DNA of 64,000 nt from Streptomyces varsoviensis. Lineage in GTDB: Bacteria; Actinomycetota; Actinomycetes; Streptomycetales; Streptomycetaceae. Positions 36,073 through 45,657 of this stretch are shown piece by piece (positions within the stretch are counted from its first letter, which is position 1; the number at the start of each line of letters is the position of its first letter). The notes under the pieces are model-generated. The model was not told the DNA's origin, ran no database searches, and saw only the letters and a program-made list of their open reading frames with translations. The position numbers were made by a program, and so were the translations under genes. The stretch is taken from contig NZ_JOBF01000016.1 of NCBI RefSeq assembly GCF_000718635.1, positions 62,001 to 126,000 on the forward strand, given 5' to 3'.

Positions 36073-38133
36073 GTGTTCCTCCCCCGCTCCCTCCTCCCCT
36101 TCCTCCCCCGCAGACGGGCCCGTATGCGCGGCGGTCCTCTGGCGCGGCCCGGCGCCGTCGGCACCGTCGCGCTCCTCCTCGGGCTGCTGGCCGCGCTCGC
36201 CGCCGCCCCCGCGCGCGCCCACCCCGACCCCGCGGCCCCGGCCCGGCCGCCGCTCAGCCGCCCCATCGACCCGCAGAACTGGCGCAACCCGGACGACATG
36301 ACGTGGGCCGACTACCGGGCGGTGCCCGGCACCCACTGGGCCGACCCGGACGTGAAGCCGACCAAGCGCACGTTCAAGGGCGCGCTCGTGCTGCTGGACT
36401 ACCCCGACGAGGAGTTCACGGTCAGCAAGCCGGCCGGGGCGACGATCTTCGGCAACCCGCAGCCCGCCGCGTCCAATGTGCCGCGGGCCCAACTGCCGCG
36501 CTTCTATCAGGACTTCCTCAACAAGCCCGGCAAGCTCAACCACGGCCACACGATCAACGAGTACTGGATGGAGGACTCCGGCGGCCGCCTCGGCGTCGAC
36601 CTCACCGGCTTCGGCACGTACCGGATGCCGTTCAAGTCGTACCAGTACGGCATCGAGACGTCGATGAACCCCGGCGCCTGCCCCGTGGGCGACGTCTGCG
36701 GCAAGGACATCCGCACCGACGGCAAGGCCGCCTGGATCGCCGACGTGGGCGCCGAGCGCACCAAGGAGTTCGACTTCGTCTTCTACCTGACCGCCGGGCA
36801 GGACGAGTCGGCGGCCTGGCAGGAGTTCGGCCAGATGAAGTTCGCCGGCCCCAAGGACGTGCCGGCCGCCTGGGGGCCGCCGTCGCCGATCGCCGGCGGC
36901 GGCAACGCGGCCGCCACCCGCTATGTGCCGTGGACCTCCTGGCAGGCCGCCGCCCGCATCTGGCCCAACGCCGAGGACGGCTCCTCCACGCAGGCCGAAA
37001 GCTCCGGAATGGCCGTGTACGCGCATGAGTTCAGCCACATCCTCGGCATCGCCGACAACTACAACAACCCCTACGGATCGCCGCCCCGGCGCGCGTACAC
37101 CGGCATCTGGAGCATGCTCTCGCGCGGCTCCTTCAACGGGCCCGGCGGCCCGCACACCCGCTGGCAGATCCCGGCCACCGAGGGCGCGACGATGGGCTCC
37201 CAGCATGTGCTGCGCGACAAGCTCAAGCTCGGCATCGTCGACGAGAAGAACGTCCTGCGCCTGGACCGGGACGCCCTGGCCGGCTCCGGCCTCGCCGTCG
37301 CCCGCGTCACCGCGCGCTCCGCGCCGCCCGGCGAGCGGGGCCTGTCCGGCGTCAACATCACCATGAGCGGCGACCGCTCGCCCGCCTGCTCCCCCGCGAA
37401 AGATCCGATGTGCGACGGCGGCGGCTACGACAACTACACCGTCGAGGTCGTCGACCGCATGGGCATGGACTCCTTCACCCCGGACCACGGCGTGCTGATC
37501 TCCAAGACCAAGGACAAGGACCGGGCGCCCTTCGCGTGGGTGGTCGACGCCCACCCCGAGGACATCGACATGGTGGACTTCAAGCGCCCCGACGGCACCC
37601 AGCAGAAGATCACCATAGGCGACTACCGGCAGCTCAGCGACGCCCTCTTCCACGCGGGCGCGGACTCCGGCAGCAGCTACGAGTACGTGGACCGGGCCAA
37701 CCGGCTGCACTTCTACGTCCTGGACATCCACCGCGACGCCTCCGGGGTGCTCGATTACACCGTCGCCGTCAAGTCCCTGGACGGCGCGGGTCCGCAGCGC
37801 CGCGGCCTGGACCTGCGGCGCGGCACCGCGCACGGCTCGCCGGCCAAGGGGCGCGCCGTGTGCGCGTTCCCGCTGACCAACACCGGCGGCGCGGGGAGCG
37901 CGCCGCACCTGTCCTCCGATGTCTACCGGCTCTCCGTCGCGGGCACGGCCCGCGGCTGGTCCGCCTGGCTGCCCAACCGCCTCGCCACCGCCGAGGCTGG
38001 GAAGACCGTCACCGTCCCGGTCGCCGTGACCGCCCGCGCGGACGCCGCCCGGCACGGCCGCGTCACCCTCGACGCCCGGTCCGAGAGCGACCCGCGCCAG
38101 CACGTGCGGGCCACCTGCGACCTCGGTCGCTGA
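36073..38133 (+). CDS. Secreted M6-family (immune-inhibitor-A-like) metalloprotease
   Basis: A zinc endopeptidase of family M6, about 686 residues. The N-terminus has an Arg-rich region and a hydrophobic core AVGTVALLLGLLAALAAA ending with the likely cleavage site APARA-HP, so it is exported. The catalytic motif is HEFSHILGIADNYN (HExxHxxG with the third ligand region). The conserved SSGMAVYAHE precedes it and YTGIWSMLSRGSF follows. A C-terminal beta domain with two Cys pairs is likely. I chose GTG 36073 because AAGAGG lies six bases upstream; ATG 36037 or ATG 36124 are alternatives. It is divergent from the TPR gene with a short shared promoter region. Confidence 0.87.
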   Translation: MFLPRSLLPFLPRRRARMRGGPLARPGAVGTVALLLGLLAALAAAPARAHPDPAAPARPPLSRPIDPQNWRNPDDMTWADYRAVPGTHWADPDVKPTKRTFKGALVLLDYPDEEFTVSKPAGATIFGNPQPAASNVPRAQLPRFYQDFLNKPGKLNHGHTINEYWMEDSGGRLGVDLTGFGTYRMPFKSYQYGIETSMNPGACPVGDVCGKDIRTDGKAAWIADVGAERTKEFDFVFYLTAGQDESAAWQEFGQMKFAGPKDVPAAWGPPSPIAGGGNAAATRYVPWTSWQAAARIWPNAEDGSSTQAESSGMAVYAHEFSHILGIADNYNNPYGSPPRRAYTGIWSMLSRGSFNGPGGPHTRWQIPATEGATMGSQHVLRDKLKLGIVDEKNVLRLDRDALAGSGLAVARVTARSAPPGERGLSGVNITMSGDRSPACSPAKDPMCDGGGYDNYTVEVVDRMGMDSFTPDHGVLISKTKDKDRAPFAWVVDAHPEDIDMVDFKRPDGTQQKITIGDYRQLSDALFHAGADSGSSYEYVDRANRLHFYVLDIHRDASGVLDYTVAVKSLDGAGPQRRGLDLRRGTAHGSPAKGRAVCAFPLTNTGGAGSAPHLSSDVYRLSVAGTARGWSAWLPNRLATAEAGKTVTVPVAVTARADAARHGRVTLDARSESDPRQHVRATCDLGR

Positions 38134-38147
38134 AGATCACTCCCGCG

Positions 38148-38180
38148 CGCCCCGGGGCCGGATGCCACGGCTCCGGGGCG
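38148..38180 (+). terminator. GC-rich inverted repeat after the metalloprotease gene
   Basis: CGCCCCGG at 38148-38155 pairs with CCGGGGCG at 38173-38180, giving an 8-bp stem about 15 bases after the stop codon. There is no T-run, as is usual in high-GC actinomycetes. It probably ends the protease transcript. Confidence 0.5.
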
Positions 38181-38386
38181 CCGCCGTGCCGGGCGTCCTC
38201 CCATGCCCGAACGGGCCTCAAACGGAGCTCAGTCGGCCCAAGCGGGGCCGCGGCTCCACCCGACATATCCCTCATGGCGCACCTGACCAGCGGTGATACG
38301 AGCCGGAAAACGGGCACGAACGGGCCCCATCAATCTCTCGGAGACCCTGTTCACCATCACCCCGGCGCTTGTACAAACATGCCAGG

Positions 38387-38400
38387 CGCCCGATCGGGCG
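38387..38400. promoter_or_regulatory. Perfect 14-bp palindrome upstream of deoR
   Basis: CGCCCGATCGGGCG is a perfect palindrome ending 31 bases before the GTG of the DeoR regulator and just downstream of an A/T-richer TTGTACAAACAT stretch. Its place suits an autoregulatory operator, but no second copy was found before the transporter operon. Confidence 0.4.
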
Positions 38401-38431
38401 TCGCTCCACAGCAGACCGCAGGGAAGATGCC

Positions 38432-39193
38432 GTGAACACCGAGGAACGCCGACGAGGAATCCTCCAACTCGCTCGGCGGACCGGAGGCGTCGATGTCACC
38501 GGTCTGGCCGCCGACTTCAAGGTGGCGAAGGAGACGATCCGCCGGGATCTGCACGTACTGGAGGAACACGGGCTGGTCCGGCGCACCCACGGCGGGGCCT
38601 ACCCGGTCGAGAGCTCCGGGTTCGAGACCACCCTCGCCGTCCGCACCACCCAGCTCGTGCCGCAGAAGACCCGGGTGGCGGCCGCCGCCGCCCGGCTCCT
38701 CAGCGACGCGGAGACCGTGTTCATCGACGAGGGGTTCACCCCGCAGCTCATCGCCGGGGCGCTGCCCCGCGACCGGCCGCTGACCGTCGTCACCGCCTCG
38801 CTGGCCGTCGCGCAGGCCCTGGCCGACGCCGAGAAGGCCACGGTCCTGCTGCTCGGCGGCCGGCTGCGCAGCGGCACGATGGCCACCGTCGACCACTGGG
38901 CCACCAAGATGCTCGCCGGGTTCGTCATCGACCTCGCGTTCATCGGCGCCAACGGGATCTCCCGGGAACACGGCCTGACCACGCCCGACCCGGCCGTCAG
39001 CGAGGTGAAGGCGCAGGCGGTGCGCGGCTCCCGGCGGCGGGTGTTCGCGGGGGTGCACACGAAGTTCGGCGCGGTCAGCTTCTGCCGGTTCGCCGATGTC
39101 GCGGACTTCGAGGCCATCGTGACCGACACCGGCCTGCCGCCGGCCGAGGCCCAGCGCTACACGCTGCTGGGCCCGCAGGTCATCCGGGTCTGA
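38432..39193 (+). CDS. DeoR/GlpR-family transcriptional regulator
   Basis: A 253-residue repressor of the DeoR family. The N-terminal winged helix has RRRGILQLARRTGGVDVTGL and KETIRRDLHVLEEHGLVRRT followed by HGGAYPV. The C-terminal sugar-phosphate-sensing domain has LLSDAETVFIDEGFT, a GGRLRSGTMATV strand and FIGANGISREHGLTTPD. Such proteins release DNA on binding phosphorylated sugars or polyols. GTG 38432 was chosen because AGGGAA lies six bases upstream. It reads in the same direction as the polyol transport operon 133 bases downstream and most likely controls it. Confidence 0.88.
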   Translation: MNTEERRRGILQLARRTGGVDVTGLAADFKVAKETIRRDLHVLEEHGLVRRTHGGAYPVESSGFETTLAVRTTQLVPQKTRVAAAAARLLSDAETVFIDEGFTPQLIAGALPRDRPLTVVTASLAVAQALADAEKATVLLLGGRLRSGTMATVDHWATKMLAGFVIDLAFIGANGISREHGLTTPDPAVSEVKAQAVRGSRRRVFAGVHTKFGAVSFCRFADVADFEAIVTDTGLPPAEAQRYTLLGPQVIRV

Positions 39194-39326
39194 CCGGCAG
39201 CCGCGGGCGACTGGCCCGTCCCCGCGGCTGACCCCACCCCTCCCCCGTACGTACGTCCTTCCGCCCGCCGCTATCCGCCTCACCCGCCCCTACCGCCTTT
39301 ACCGCGCCCGAACGCCAGGAGGCTCC

Positions 39327-40691
39327 ATGCCCCTTCAGCACCGACGCCGGGGCCGCGGCACACGCATACGCGTGGCCGCCGCCACCGCCGCCCTCCTCGC
39401 CACGAGCACCGCGTGCGCCGGAGCGGGCGGCACCGGCTCCGGCGGCGACACCATCAATGTGCTCATGGTCAACAACCCGCAGATGATGGAGTTGCAGAAG
39501 CTCACCGCGGCCCATTTCACGAAGGAGACCGGCATCAAGGTCAACTTCACGGTGCTGCCGGAGAACGACGTCCGCGACAAGATCAGCCAGGACTTCTCCA
39601 ACCAGGGCGGCCAGTACGACGTCGCCACCATCAGCAACTACGAGGTCCCCTTCTTCGCGAAGAACGGCTGGCTGCACCCGCTCGACGACTACGTCGCCAA
39701 GGACGCCGCCTTCGACCAGAAGGACATCCTCCGCCCCCTCACCCAGTCGCTGACCGCCGAGGACGGCAAGCTCTACGCCGAGCCGTTCTACGGCGAGTCG
39801 TCGTTCCTCATGTACCGCAAGGACGTCTTCGCCCAGAAGGGGCTGAAGATGCCCGAGCATCCGACGTGGCAGCAGGTCGCCGACCTCGCCGCCAAGGCCG
39901 ACGGCGCCCAGCCCGGCATGAAGGGCATCTGCCTGCGCGGCCTGCCCGGCTGGGGCGAGCTGGCCGCGCCGCTGACCACCGTCGTCAACACCATGGGCGG
40001 CACCTGGTTCGACAAGGACTGGAAGGCCCGGCTGGACTCCCCGGAGTTCGAGAAGGCCACGAAGTTCTACGTCGACCTGGTCCGCTCGCACGGCGAGACC
40101 GGCGCCGCGCAGTCCGGCTTCGCCGAGTGCCTGAACAACCTCACCCAGGGCAAGACGGCCATGTGGTACGACGCCACGTCCGCCGCCGGTTCGCTGGAGG
40201 CCGCGAACTCCCCCGTGAAGGGCAAGATCGGCTACGTACCGGCGCCGGTCGAGCGTACGAAGAGCTCCGGGTGGCTCTACACCTGGGCGTGGGGCATGGA
40301 GAAGGCGTCCCGCAACACCGAACGCGCCTGGAAGTTCATCTCCTGGGCCTCCGGCAAGAAGTACGAGGAGCTGGTCGGCGAGAAGAGCGGCTGGGCCAAC
40401 GTGCCGGCCGGCCGCCGCGCCTCCACCTACGCGCGTCCCGCGTACAAGGAGGCCGCGTCGGCGTTCTCGGACGTCACGCTGGAGGCGATCCGCTCCGCCC
40501 GGCCGAACGACCCCGGCGTGCAGCCCCGGCCCGCGCCCGGCATCCAGTTCGTCGGCATCCCCCAGTTCACCGACCTCGGCCTGAAGGTCTCCCAGGAGAT
40601 CAGCGCCGCCATCGCCGGCCGCCAGTCCGTCGACGCGGCCCTGAAGAAGTCGCAGGCGCTGGCCGAGAAGACCGGGAGGAAGTACCGGTGA
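39327..40691 (+). CDS. ABC transporter sugar-alcohol-binding lipoprotein
   Basis: A 454-residue family-1 extracellular solute-binding protein. A basic N-terminus and short hydrophobic stretch end in a lipobox (LLATSTAC, Cys about residue 31), so it is a lipid-anchored receptor on the outer face of the membrane. The mature part (INVLMVNNPQMMELQKLT, TAMWYDATSAAGSLE, SSGWLYTWAWGMEKAS) resembles binding proteins for sorbitol/mannitol-type polyols. It has a strong AGGAGG ribosome site. It is the first of four genes joined by GTGA/ATGA overlaps with two permeases and a zinc dehydrogenase. No ATPase gene is present, so a shared MsiK-type ATPase is probably used. Confidence 0.88.
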   Translation: MPLQHRRRGRGTRIRVAAATAALLATSTACAGAGGTGSGGDTINVLMVNNPQMMELQKLTAAHFTKETGIKVNFTVLPENDVRDKISQDFSNQGGQYDVATISNYEVPFFAKNGWLHPLDDYVAKDAAFDQKDILRPLTQSLTAEDGKLYAEPFYGESSFLMYRKDVFAQKGLKMPEHPTWQQVADLAAKADGAQPGMKGICLRGLPGWGELAAPLTTVVNTMGGTWFDKDWKARLDSPEFEKATKFYVDLVRSHGETGAAQSGFAECLNNLTQGKTAMWYDATSAAGSLEAANSPVKGKIGYVPAPVERTKSSGWLYTWAWGMEKASRNTERAWKFISWASGKKYEELVGEKSGWANVPAGRRASTYARPAYKEAASAFSDVTLEAIRSARPNDPGVQPRPAPGIQFVGIPQFTDLGLKVSQEISAAIAGRQSVDAALKKSQALAEKTGRKYR

Positions 40692-41656
40692 CCACTGCCC
40701 TGAACGACTCCCCGCGGACCGCCCCGGCGGCGCCGCGCCCCGTCGCCCCCGTCCGCCGCGGCGGCAAGCGCGCCTGGGCCAGACGCGCCCCGCTGCTGCC
40801 CGCCCTGGTGTTCCTGATCGTCGTCACCCAGCTCCCGTTCGTGGCGACGCTGGTGATCTCGCTCTTCAACTGGAACGCGCTCGCCCCCGACGCCCGCCGC
40901 TTCGCCGGGTTCGACAACTACATCACCGCCGCGTCCGACGCCGATCTGCGCAAGTCGGTCCTCACCACGATCCTGCTGACGGTGACCGTGGTCCTGGTCT
41001 CCGTGGTGCTCGGGCTGCTGCTCGCGGTGCTGCTGGACCGCAAGTTCCGCGGCCGGGGGCTCGTACGGACCCTGCTCATCACGCCGTTCCTGCTGGTGCC
41101 CGTATCGGCCGCGCTGCTGTGGAAGCACGCCCTCTACAACCCCGAGTACGGGCTGCTCAACGGCGCCTGGACATGGATCGCCGGGCTCTTCGGGGACCAT
41201 TCGCCGGCCCAGCCGGACTGGGTGTCGGGCATGCCGCTGGTCGCGGTCGAGACGGCGCTGGTGTGGCAGTGGACGCCGTTCATGATGCTGATCCTGCTCG
41301 CCGGACTGCAGAGCCGGCCCGCCGAGATGATGGAGGCCGCCCGCCTCGACGGCGCGAACGCCTGGCAGATGTTCCGCTTCCTGACCCTGCCGCACCTGCG
41401 CCGCTATCTGGAACTCGGCATCCTGCTCGGCTCCATCTACGTCGTGCAGAACTTCGACGCGGTGTTCACCATCACCTCCGGCGGGCTGGGCACCGCCAAC
41501 CTCCCGTACACCATCTACCAGACCTTCTACGGAGCGCATGAGTACGGGATGGCCTCCGCCGCCGGTGTGCTCGTCGTGATCGGCACGATCGTGATCGCGA
41601 CCTTCGCGCTGCGGGTGGTCTCGTCCCTGTTCCGCGAAGGAGGGAACCAGGCATGA
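40688..41656 (+). CDS. ABC transporter permease 1 (polyol uptake)
   Basis: A 322-residue inner-membrane permease of the MalF/SmoF type. About 30 cytosolic residues precede six membrane segments, beginning LLPALVFLIVVTQLPFVATL. The conserved EAA loop contacting the ATPase is EMMEAARLDGANAWQMFRFLTLP. The GTG at 40688 overlaps the binding-protein stop (GTGA). It works with the second permease downstream to form the translocation channel. Confidence 0.9.
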   Translation: MTTALNDSPRTAPAAPRPVAPVRRGGKRAWARRAPLLPALVFLIVVTQLPFVATLVISLFNWNALAPDARRFAGFDNYITAASDADLRKSVLTTILLTVTVVLVSVVLGLLLAVLLDRKFRGRGLVRTLLITPFLLVPVSAALLWKHALYNPEYGLLNGAWTWIAGLFGDHSPAQPDWVSGMPLVAVETALVWQWTPFMMLILLAGLQSRPAEMMEAARLDGANAWQMFRFLTLPHLRRYLELGILLGSIYVVQNFDAVFTITSGGLGTANLPYTIYQTFYGAHEYGMASAAGVLVVIGTIVIATFALRVVSSLFREGGNQA

Positions 41657-42519
41657 CCGCCATCGCCACGACGTCCCTGCCGCCGATGGCCCGCCGGGCC
41701 CGGCGCCGCTCCGCCGCGCTCGGCCTGCTGGCCTGGGTCGCCGGCATCCTGTTCTGCCTGCCCGTCTTCTGGATGCTGCTCACCTCGCTGCACTCCGAGC
41801 CGGACGCGGCCACCAACCCGCCCTCGCTCACCGCGTCGCTCACGCTGGACGGCTACAAGAAGTTCTTCGGCGCGGGCGGCGGCGCCGACCCCGCCCCCGC
41901 GCTGATCAACTCGGTGACGGCGAGCGTGATGTCGACGCTCTTCGTCCTCGTCCTGGCGCTGCCCGCGGCGTACGCGCTGTCCATCCGGCCGGTCCGCAAG
42001 TGGACCGACGCGATGTTCTTCTTCCTGTCCACGAAGATGCTGCCGGTGGTCGCGGGGCTGCTGCCGATCTACCTGTTCGCGAAGAACGCCGGGATGCTGG
42101 ACAACGTCTGGCTGCTCGTCATCCTCTACACCTCGATGAACCTGCCCATCGCCGTGTGGATGCTGCAGTCCTTCCTCGCCGACATCCCCGTCTCCGTCAT
42201 CGAGGCGGCGCACATGGACGGGGCCGGGCTGCCGACGGTCCTCGTGCGCATCGTCGCCCCGCTGGCCGGCCCGGGCATCGCCGCCACCTCGCTGATCTGC
42301 TTCATCTTCAGTTGGAACGAGATGCTCTTCGCCCGAGTCCTGACCGGGGTGGTCGCCGAGACCGCCCCCGTCTTCCTGACCAGCTTCGTCACCAGCCAGG
42401 GCCTGTTCCTCGCCCAGCTCTGTGCCGCGTCGGTCGTCGTGTCCCTGCCGGTGCTCGTCGCCGGCTTCGCCGCCCAGGACAAACTCGTCCAGGGCCTTTC
42501 GCTAGGAGCGGTCAAATGA
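41653..42519 (+). CDS. ABC transporter permease 2 (polyol uptake)
   Basis: A 288-residue permease of the MalG/SmoG type with six hydrophobic segments. The EAA loop reads SVIEAAHMDGAGLPTVLVRI, followed by PLAGPGIAATSLICFIFSWN. The ATG at 41653 overlaps the previous stop (ATGA), and its own stop overlaps the dehydrogenase start. It is the second half of the membrane channel. Confidence 0.9.
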   Translation: MTAIATTSLPPMARRARRRSAALGLLAWVAGILFCLPVFWMLLTSLHSEPDAATNPPSLTASLTLDGYKKFFGAGGGADPAPALINSVTASVMSTLFVLVLALPAAYALSIRPVRKWTDAMFFFLSTKMLPVVAGLLPIYLFAKNAGMLDNVWLLVILYTSMNLPIAVWMLQSFLADIPVSVIEAAHMDGAGLPTVLVRIVAPLAGPGIAATSLICFIFSWNEMLFARVLTGVVAETAPVFLTSFVTSQGLFLAQLCAASVVVSLPVLVAGFAAQDKLVQGLSLGAVK

Positions 42520-43505
42520 AAGCTGCGCTCATCGAGGCGCCCGGCAAGGTATCGGTCACCGAGGTGCCCGACCCCACGCCGGGGCCGCGCGAGGTCGTCG
42601 TCGACGTCGCCGCGTGCGGACTGTGCGGCACCGATCTGCACATCCTCCAGGGCGAGTTCGCTCCGGTGCTGCCCGTGGTGCCCGGCCACGAGTTCGCGGG
42701 CGAGGTGGTCGGCGTCGGCAAGGACGTGACGGAGGTGTCCGTCGGCGACCGGGTCGCGGTCGACCCCTCGCTGTACTGCCACGAGTGCGCGTACTGCCGG
42801 GCCGGGCGCGGCAACCTCTGCGACCGGTGGGGCGCGATCGGCGTCACCGTCGCGGGCGGCGCGGCGGAGTACGCGGTGGCCCCCGTCGCCAACTGCGTAC
42901 GCCTCCCCGACCACGTGGACGTGCGCGACGCCGCCCTCATCGAACCGCTGTCCTGCGCGGTGCGCGGCTACGACGTGCTGCGCTCCACCCTCGGCGCGGA
43001 GGTCCTGATCTACGGCTCCGGCACGATGGGCCTGATGATGCTGGAGCTGGCCAAGCGCACCGGCGCCGTCAGCGTCGACGTCCTCGACATCAACCCCGAG
43101 CGGCTGGCCACGGCCCGTTCGCTGGGCGTCTCGCGGGCCGCCGCGCACGCCGACGAGTTCGACCGGCCACAGGGCTGGAACCTCGTCGTGGACGCCACCG
43201 GCAACGCCGCCGCGATCCAGGACGGCCTGGGCCGGGTCGCCAAGGGCGGTACGTTCCTCCAGTTCGGGGTCGCCGACTACGCGACGACCGCCGTCATCGA
43301 GCCGTACAAGATCTACAACCAGGAGATCACCATCACCGGCTCGATGGCCGTCCTGCACAGCTACGAGCGCGCGGCGGCGCTCTTCGCCGGGGGCGTCCTG
43401 GACCCGTCCGTCTTCATCAGCGACCGGCTGCCGCTGGACGAGTACGCGCAGGCGATCGACCGCTTCAAGGCGGGGCAGGGGCGGAAGATCGTGGTGACGC
43501 CGTAG
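42516..43505 (+). CDS. Zinc-dependent polyol (alcohol) dehydrogenase
   Basis: A 329-residue medium-chain dehydrogenase. Catalytic-zinc ligands are Cys in CGLCGTDLH and His-Glu in VPGHEFAGEVVG. The structural-zinc lobe is CHECAYCRAGRGNLC. The nucleotide-binding turn is LIYGSGTMGLMMLELAKRTG, slightly different from the usual GxGxxG. With the upstream transporter it should oxidise an imported sugar alcohol to a ketose. It is coupled to permease 2 by an ATGA overlap with GGAG in front. The stop TAG sits in a 14-bp tandem duplication (GACGCCG-TAGTCGG / GACGCCG-AAGTCGT / GACGCCG-TAGGGG). Confidence 0.89.
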   Translation: MKAALIEAPGKVSVTEVPDPTPGPREVVVDVAACGLCGTDLHILQGEFAPVLPVVPGHEFAGEVVGVGKDVTEVSVGDRVAVDPSLYCHECAYCRAGRGNLCDRWGAIGVTVAGGAAEYAVAPVANCVRLPDHVDVRDAALIEPLSCAVRGYDVLRSTLGAEVLIYGSGTMGLMMLELAKRTGAVSVDVLDINPERLATARSLGVSRAAAHADEFDRPQGWNLVVDATGNAAAIQDGLGRVAKGGTFLQFGVADYATTAVIEPYKIYNQEITITGSMAVLHSYERAAALFAGGVLDPSVFISDRLPLDEYAQAIDRFKAGQGRKIVVTP

Positions 43506-43662
43506 TCGGGACGCCGAAGTCGTGACGCCGTAGGGGCGGCGGGCTTCGGGCTCCTGGCGGACTGCCGCCGCCTGCGGGGCGGTCAGGACCGTCCGTCGGG
43601 AGCCCTCCCGTGGTCGCATAAACGTACGAAGACAAGCGGCGTGCAAAGTAACATGACCCTGC
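43506..43662. promoter_or_regulatory. Short promoter region of the ricin-lectin gene
   Basis: After the 14-bp repeats at the end of the dehydrogenase (to about 43535), the sequence turns A/T-richer at 43615-43660 (CGCATAAACG, AAAGTAACATG), as expected of a promoter. No good -35/-10 pair was fixed and there is no clear ribosome site before GTG 43663. Confidence 0.35.
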
Positions 43663-45411
43663 GTGACACATAAGAGACCATCAGCATTCCTGCACCGCTT
43701 CACGGCGGTATTGCTCTCGCTCGCCGTGACCGCGCTGACCCTCATCGCGGCCCAGCCCGCGGCTGCCGAAGACGCGTCGATGGAAGGCCCGTTGACGCCG
43801 ATGGCGAAGAGCGAATACGGCAATTTCCGACTGCTCATCGACCGCGCGTCGATGTACGACGCCAACGGCCCGGCCATTCGCGGCGTCGAGAAGTCCGGCG
43901 CCGTCACGAAGACGACGCCGGCCGCCGTGGCCCTCTCCCGCCAGCGCGTCGGGCAGAAGCTGTGCCATACGACGTACCTCAACGGCACATACCATGACAA
44001 CGGCTTCTGCTGGGACCCCGAAGACGACAAGACCAGTTCCTACGACCCCCGCGGGGGCTGGCACCCCCAGGGGCTGACCGCCTCGCACGACGCCCAGCCG
44101 GGCGGCACCGTCGACGGACACCACCTGTACGCGGCGAGCTGGCACTACGGCGAGAACGGCCCCAACCGCGACCTCTACGGCCGGGTATCCATCGTCAATT
44201 CGACCGGAGACGACTGGAGTTACGGCCACATCATGCTCGTGAAGCCCACGGGCGACGAGAACAACGGCAATTTCGAACCGGTCATGAACGTCCACGCCGA
44301 CGGAATGGTCTGGTACGGCAACAAACTCTTCGTGGCCAACGGCGGCGAACTCCAGGTCTACGACTTCCAGCACCTGTGGAAGATGAGGACCACCTCCGCC
44401 GACGTCGGCATCAAGAACGGCGTCTCCTCCGCCCGCTGGCACCAGTGGGCCATGCCGATGGTGGGCCGCTACATCATCGGCTCCCCCCAAGAAGACCCTC
44501 GGTTCTGCCCCTCTCCCCCCGAAGCGCAGCGAGCCTGCCTCGGCTCGCTCAGCCTGGACCGCAGCGGGCCGGTCGACCACCTCGTCTCGGGCGACTACTA
44601 CAAGGCCGGGCTCGGAGGGGTCGCCCGCGTGGCGCGCTGGCCCCTGAACCCGGCCACCGCCCTGCCCCTGGCGGACAACGGCGACACGATCGGCTCGACC
44701 ACGGCGGACGGCGGCTTCCACGCCCCGGTCCTCCAGTTGCAGGGCGTCGCCACGGACGGCACCTATTACTACCTGTCCGCCCAGTGCCCGAAGGGATACA
44801 TGGGCCAGCCGGAACCCACCGACGGCAAATGGTCGTGTATTTACGAGGCGAAGCCGGGCCAGGTCGGAACCGTACTGACCCGCACGCCCTGGCTCACGCA
44901 GAACCTCTCCTACGCGCCATCCTCCGGCCGCCTCTGGGGACTCAACGAGGACGCCGGCAACCGCTCCGTCTTCTCCCTCCAGCCCAGGGCCGCCGACCAC
45001 AGCGTCTATCTGCGCAACTCCTACAGCGCCCTGTGCGCGGGAGGCGGTGGCAGAATCGACAACGGCGACCCCGTCATCCAATGGGGCTGCAACAACGCCC
45101 GCGACGAGCGCTGGGTCTTCGAGAACACCACGGACTCCAACGGCAAGGCCGCCTATTTCGTGCGCAACGAATACTCGGGCAAATGCGTGGGCGTCGCCTC
45201 CCACCTCGATGACGGGGCCGGGGCGATCCAGTACACCTGCAAAGGCGCCGTCGACGAGAAGTGGTGGTACGACGACGCCGGCAAGACCCTGCGGAACGTC
45301 TACTCCGGCAAATGCCTCGCCCTCGGCGCCAACGCCACCAAGGGCACCCAATTGATCCAGTACACCTGCAATGGAAAGCCGGACGAGAGCTGGGAGCGGA
45401 TTCCCCGCTGA
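43663..45411 (+). CDS. Secreted protein with C-terminal ricin-type beta-trefoil lectin domain
   Basis: A 582-residue exported protein. The signal peptide is basic HKRPSAFLHRF, then VLLSLAVTALTLIAA, with cleavage near QPAAA-ED. Residues about 60-440 form a domain of unknown function (HGYLYAASWHYG-type beta strands, four or more Cys) that may be a propeller. The last 140 residues are a beta-trefoil lectin with repeated YSALC/YSGKCVGV/YSGKCLAL and QW/QYTC motifs, which usually bind carbohydrate. Substrate or target of the N-terminal part is unknown. Its stop codon lies in a 14-bp tandem repeat that places TGA in all three frames. Confidence 0.85.
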   Translation: MTHKRPSAFLHRFTAVLLSLAVTALTLIAAQPAAAEDASMEGPLTPMAKSEYGNFRLLIDRASMYDANGPAIRGVEKSGAVTKTTPAAVALSRQRVGQKLCHTTYLNGTYHDNGFCWDPEDDKTSSYDPRGGWHPQGLTASHDAQPGGTVDGHHLYAASWHYGENGPNRDLYGRVSIVNSTGDDWSYGHIMLVKPTGDENNGNFEPVMNVHADGMVWYGNKLFVANGGELQVYDFQHLWKMRTTSADVGIKNGVSSARWHQWAMPMVGRYIIGSPQEDPRFCPSPPEAQRACLGSLSLDRSGPVDHLVSGDYYKAGLGGVARVARWPLNPATALPLADNGDTIGSTTADGGFHAPVLQLQGVATDGTYYYLSAQCPKGYMGQPEPTDGKWSCIYEAKPGQVGTVLTRTPWLTQNLSYAPSSGRLWGLNEDAGNRSVFSLQPRAADHSVYLRNSYSALCAGGGGRIDNGDPVIQWGCNNARDERWVFENTTDSNGKAAYFVRNEYSGKCVGVASHLDDGAGAIQYTCKGAVDEKWWYDDAGKTLRNVYSGKCLALGANATKGTQLIQYTCNGKPDESWERIPR

Positions 45412-45455
45412 GACTGGCCCGTTGAGATCAGACCGTTGAGGCCGGCCCGCTGAGG
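45407..45455. repeat. 14-bp tandem repeat placing stop codons in three frames
   Basis: Four units with the core CGYTGAG are spaced 14 bases apart, beginning with the stop codon of the ricin-lectin gene. Because 14 is not a multiple of three, successive TGA triplets fall in different frames. Confidence 0.8.
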
Positions 45456-45657
45456 CTTGGGGGGGCGGGCCGGTGCGGGTGCGCCGAGGCGTGTGCGCCT
45501 GGCTCGTTGAGGGTGTGCGAATGTCCGTATTTCGTAAAGGGCGATCGCTTCTGCGGCCACGGCACTCGCGCTCGGCCACAGTGGGGCTCGCCCGGCGACA
45601 GGTCGGGCATCAGGTAACAGCAGCCCCAGTACAAAGGGCTGTTCGCAGGAGGTTCAC

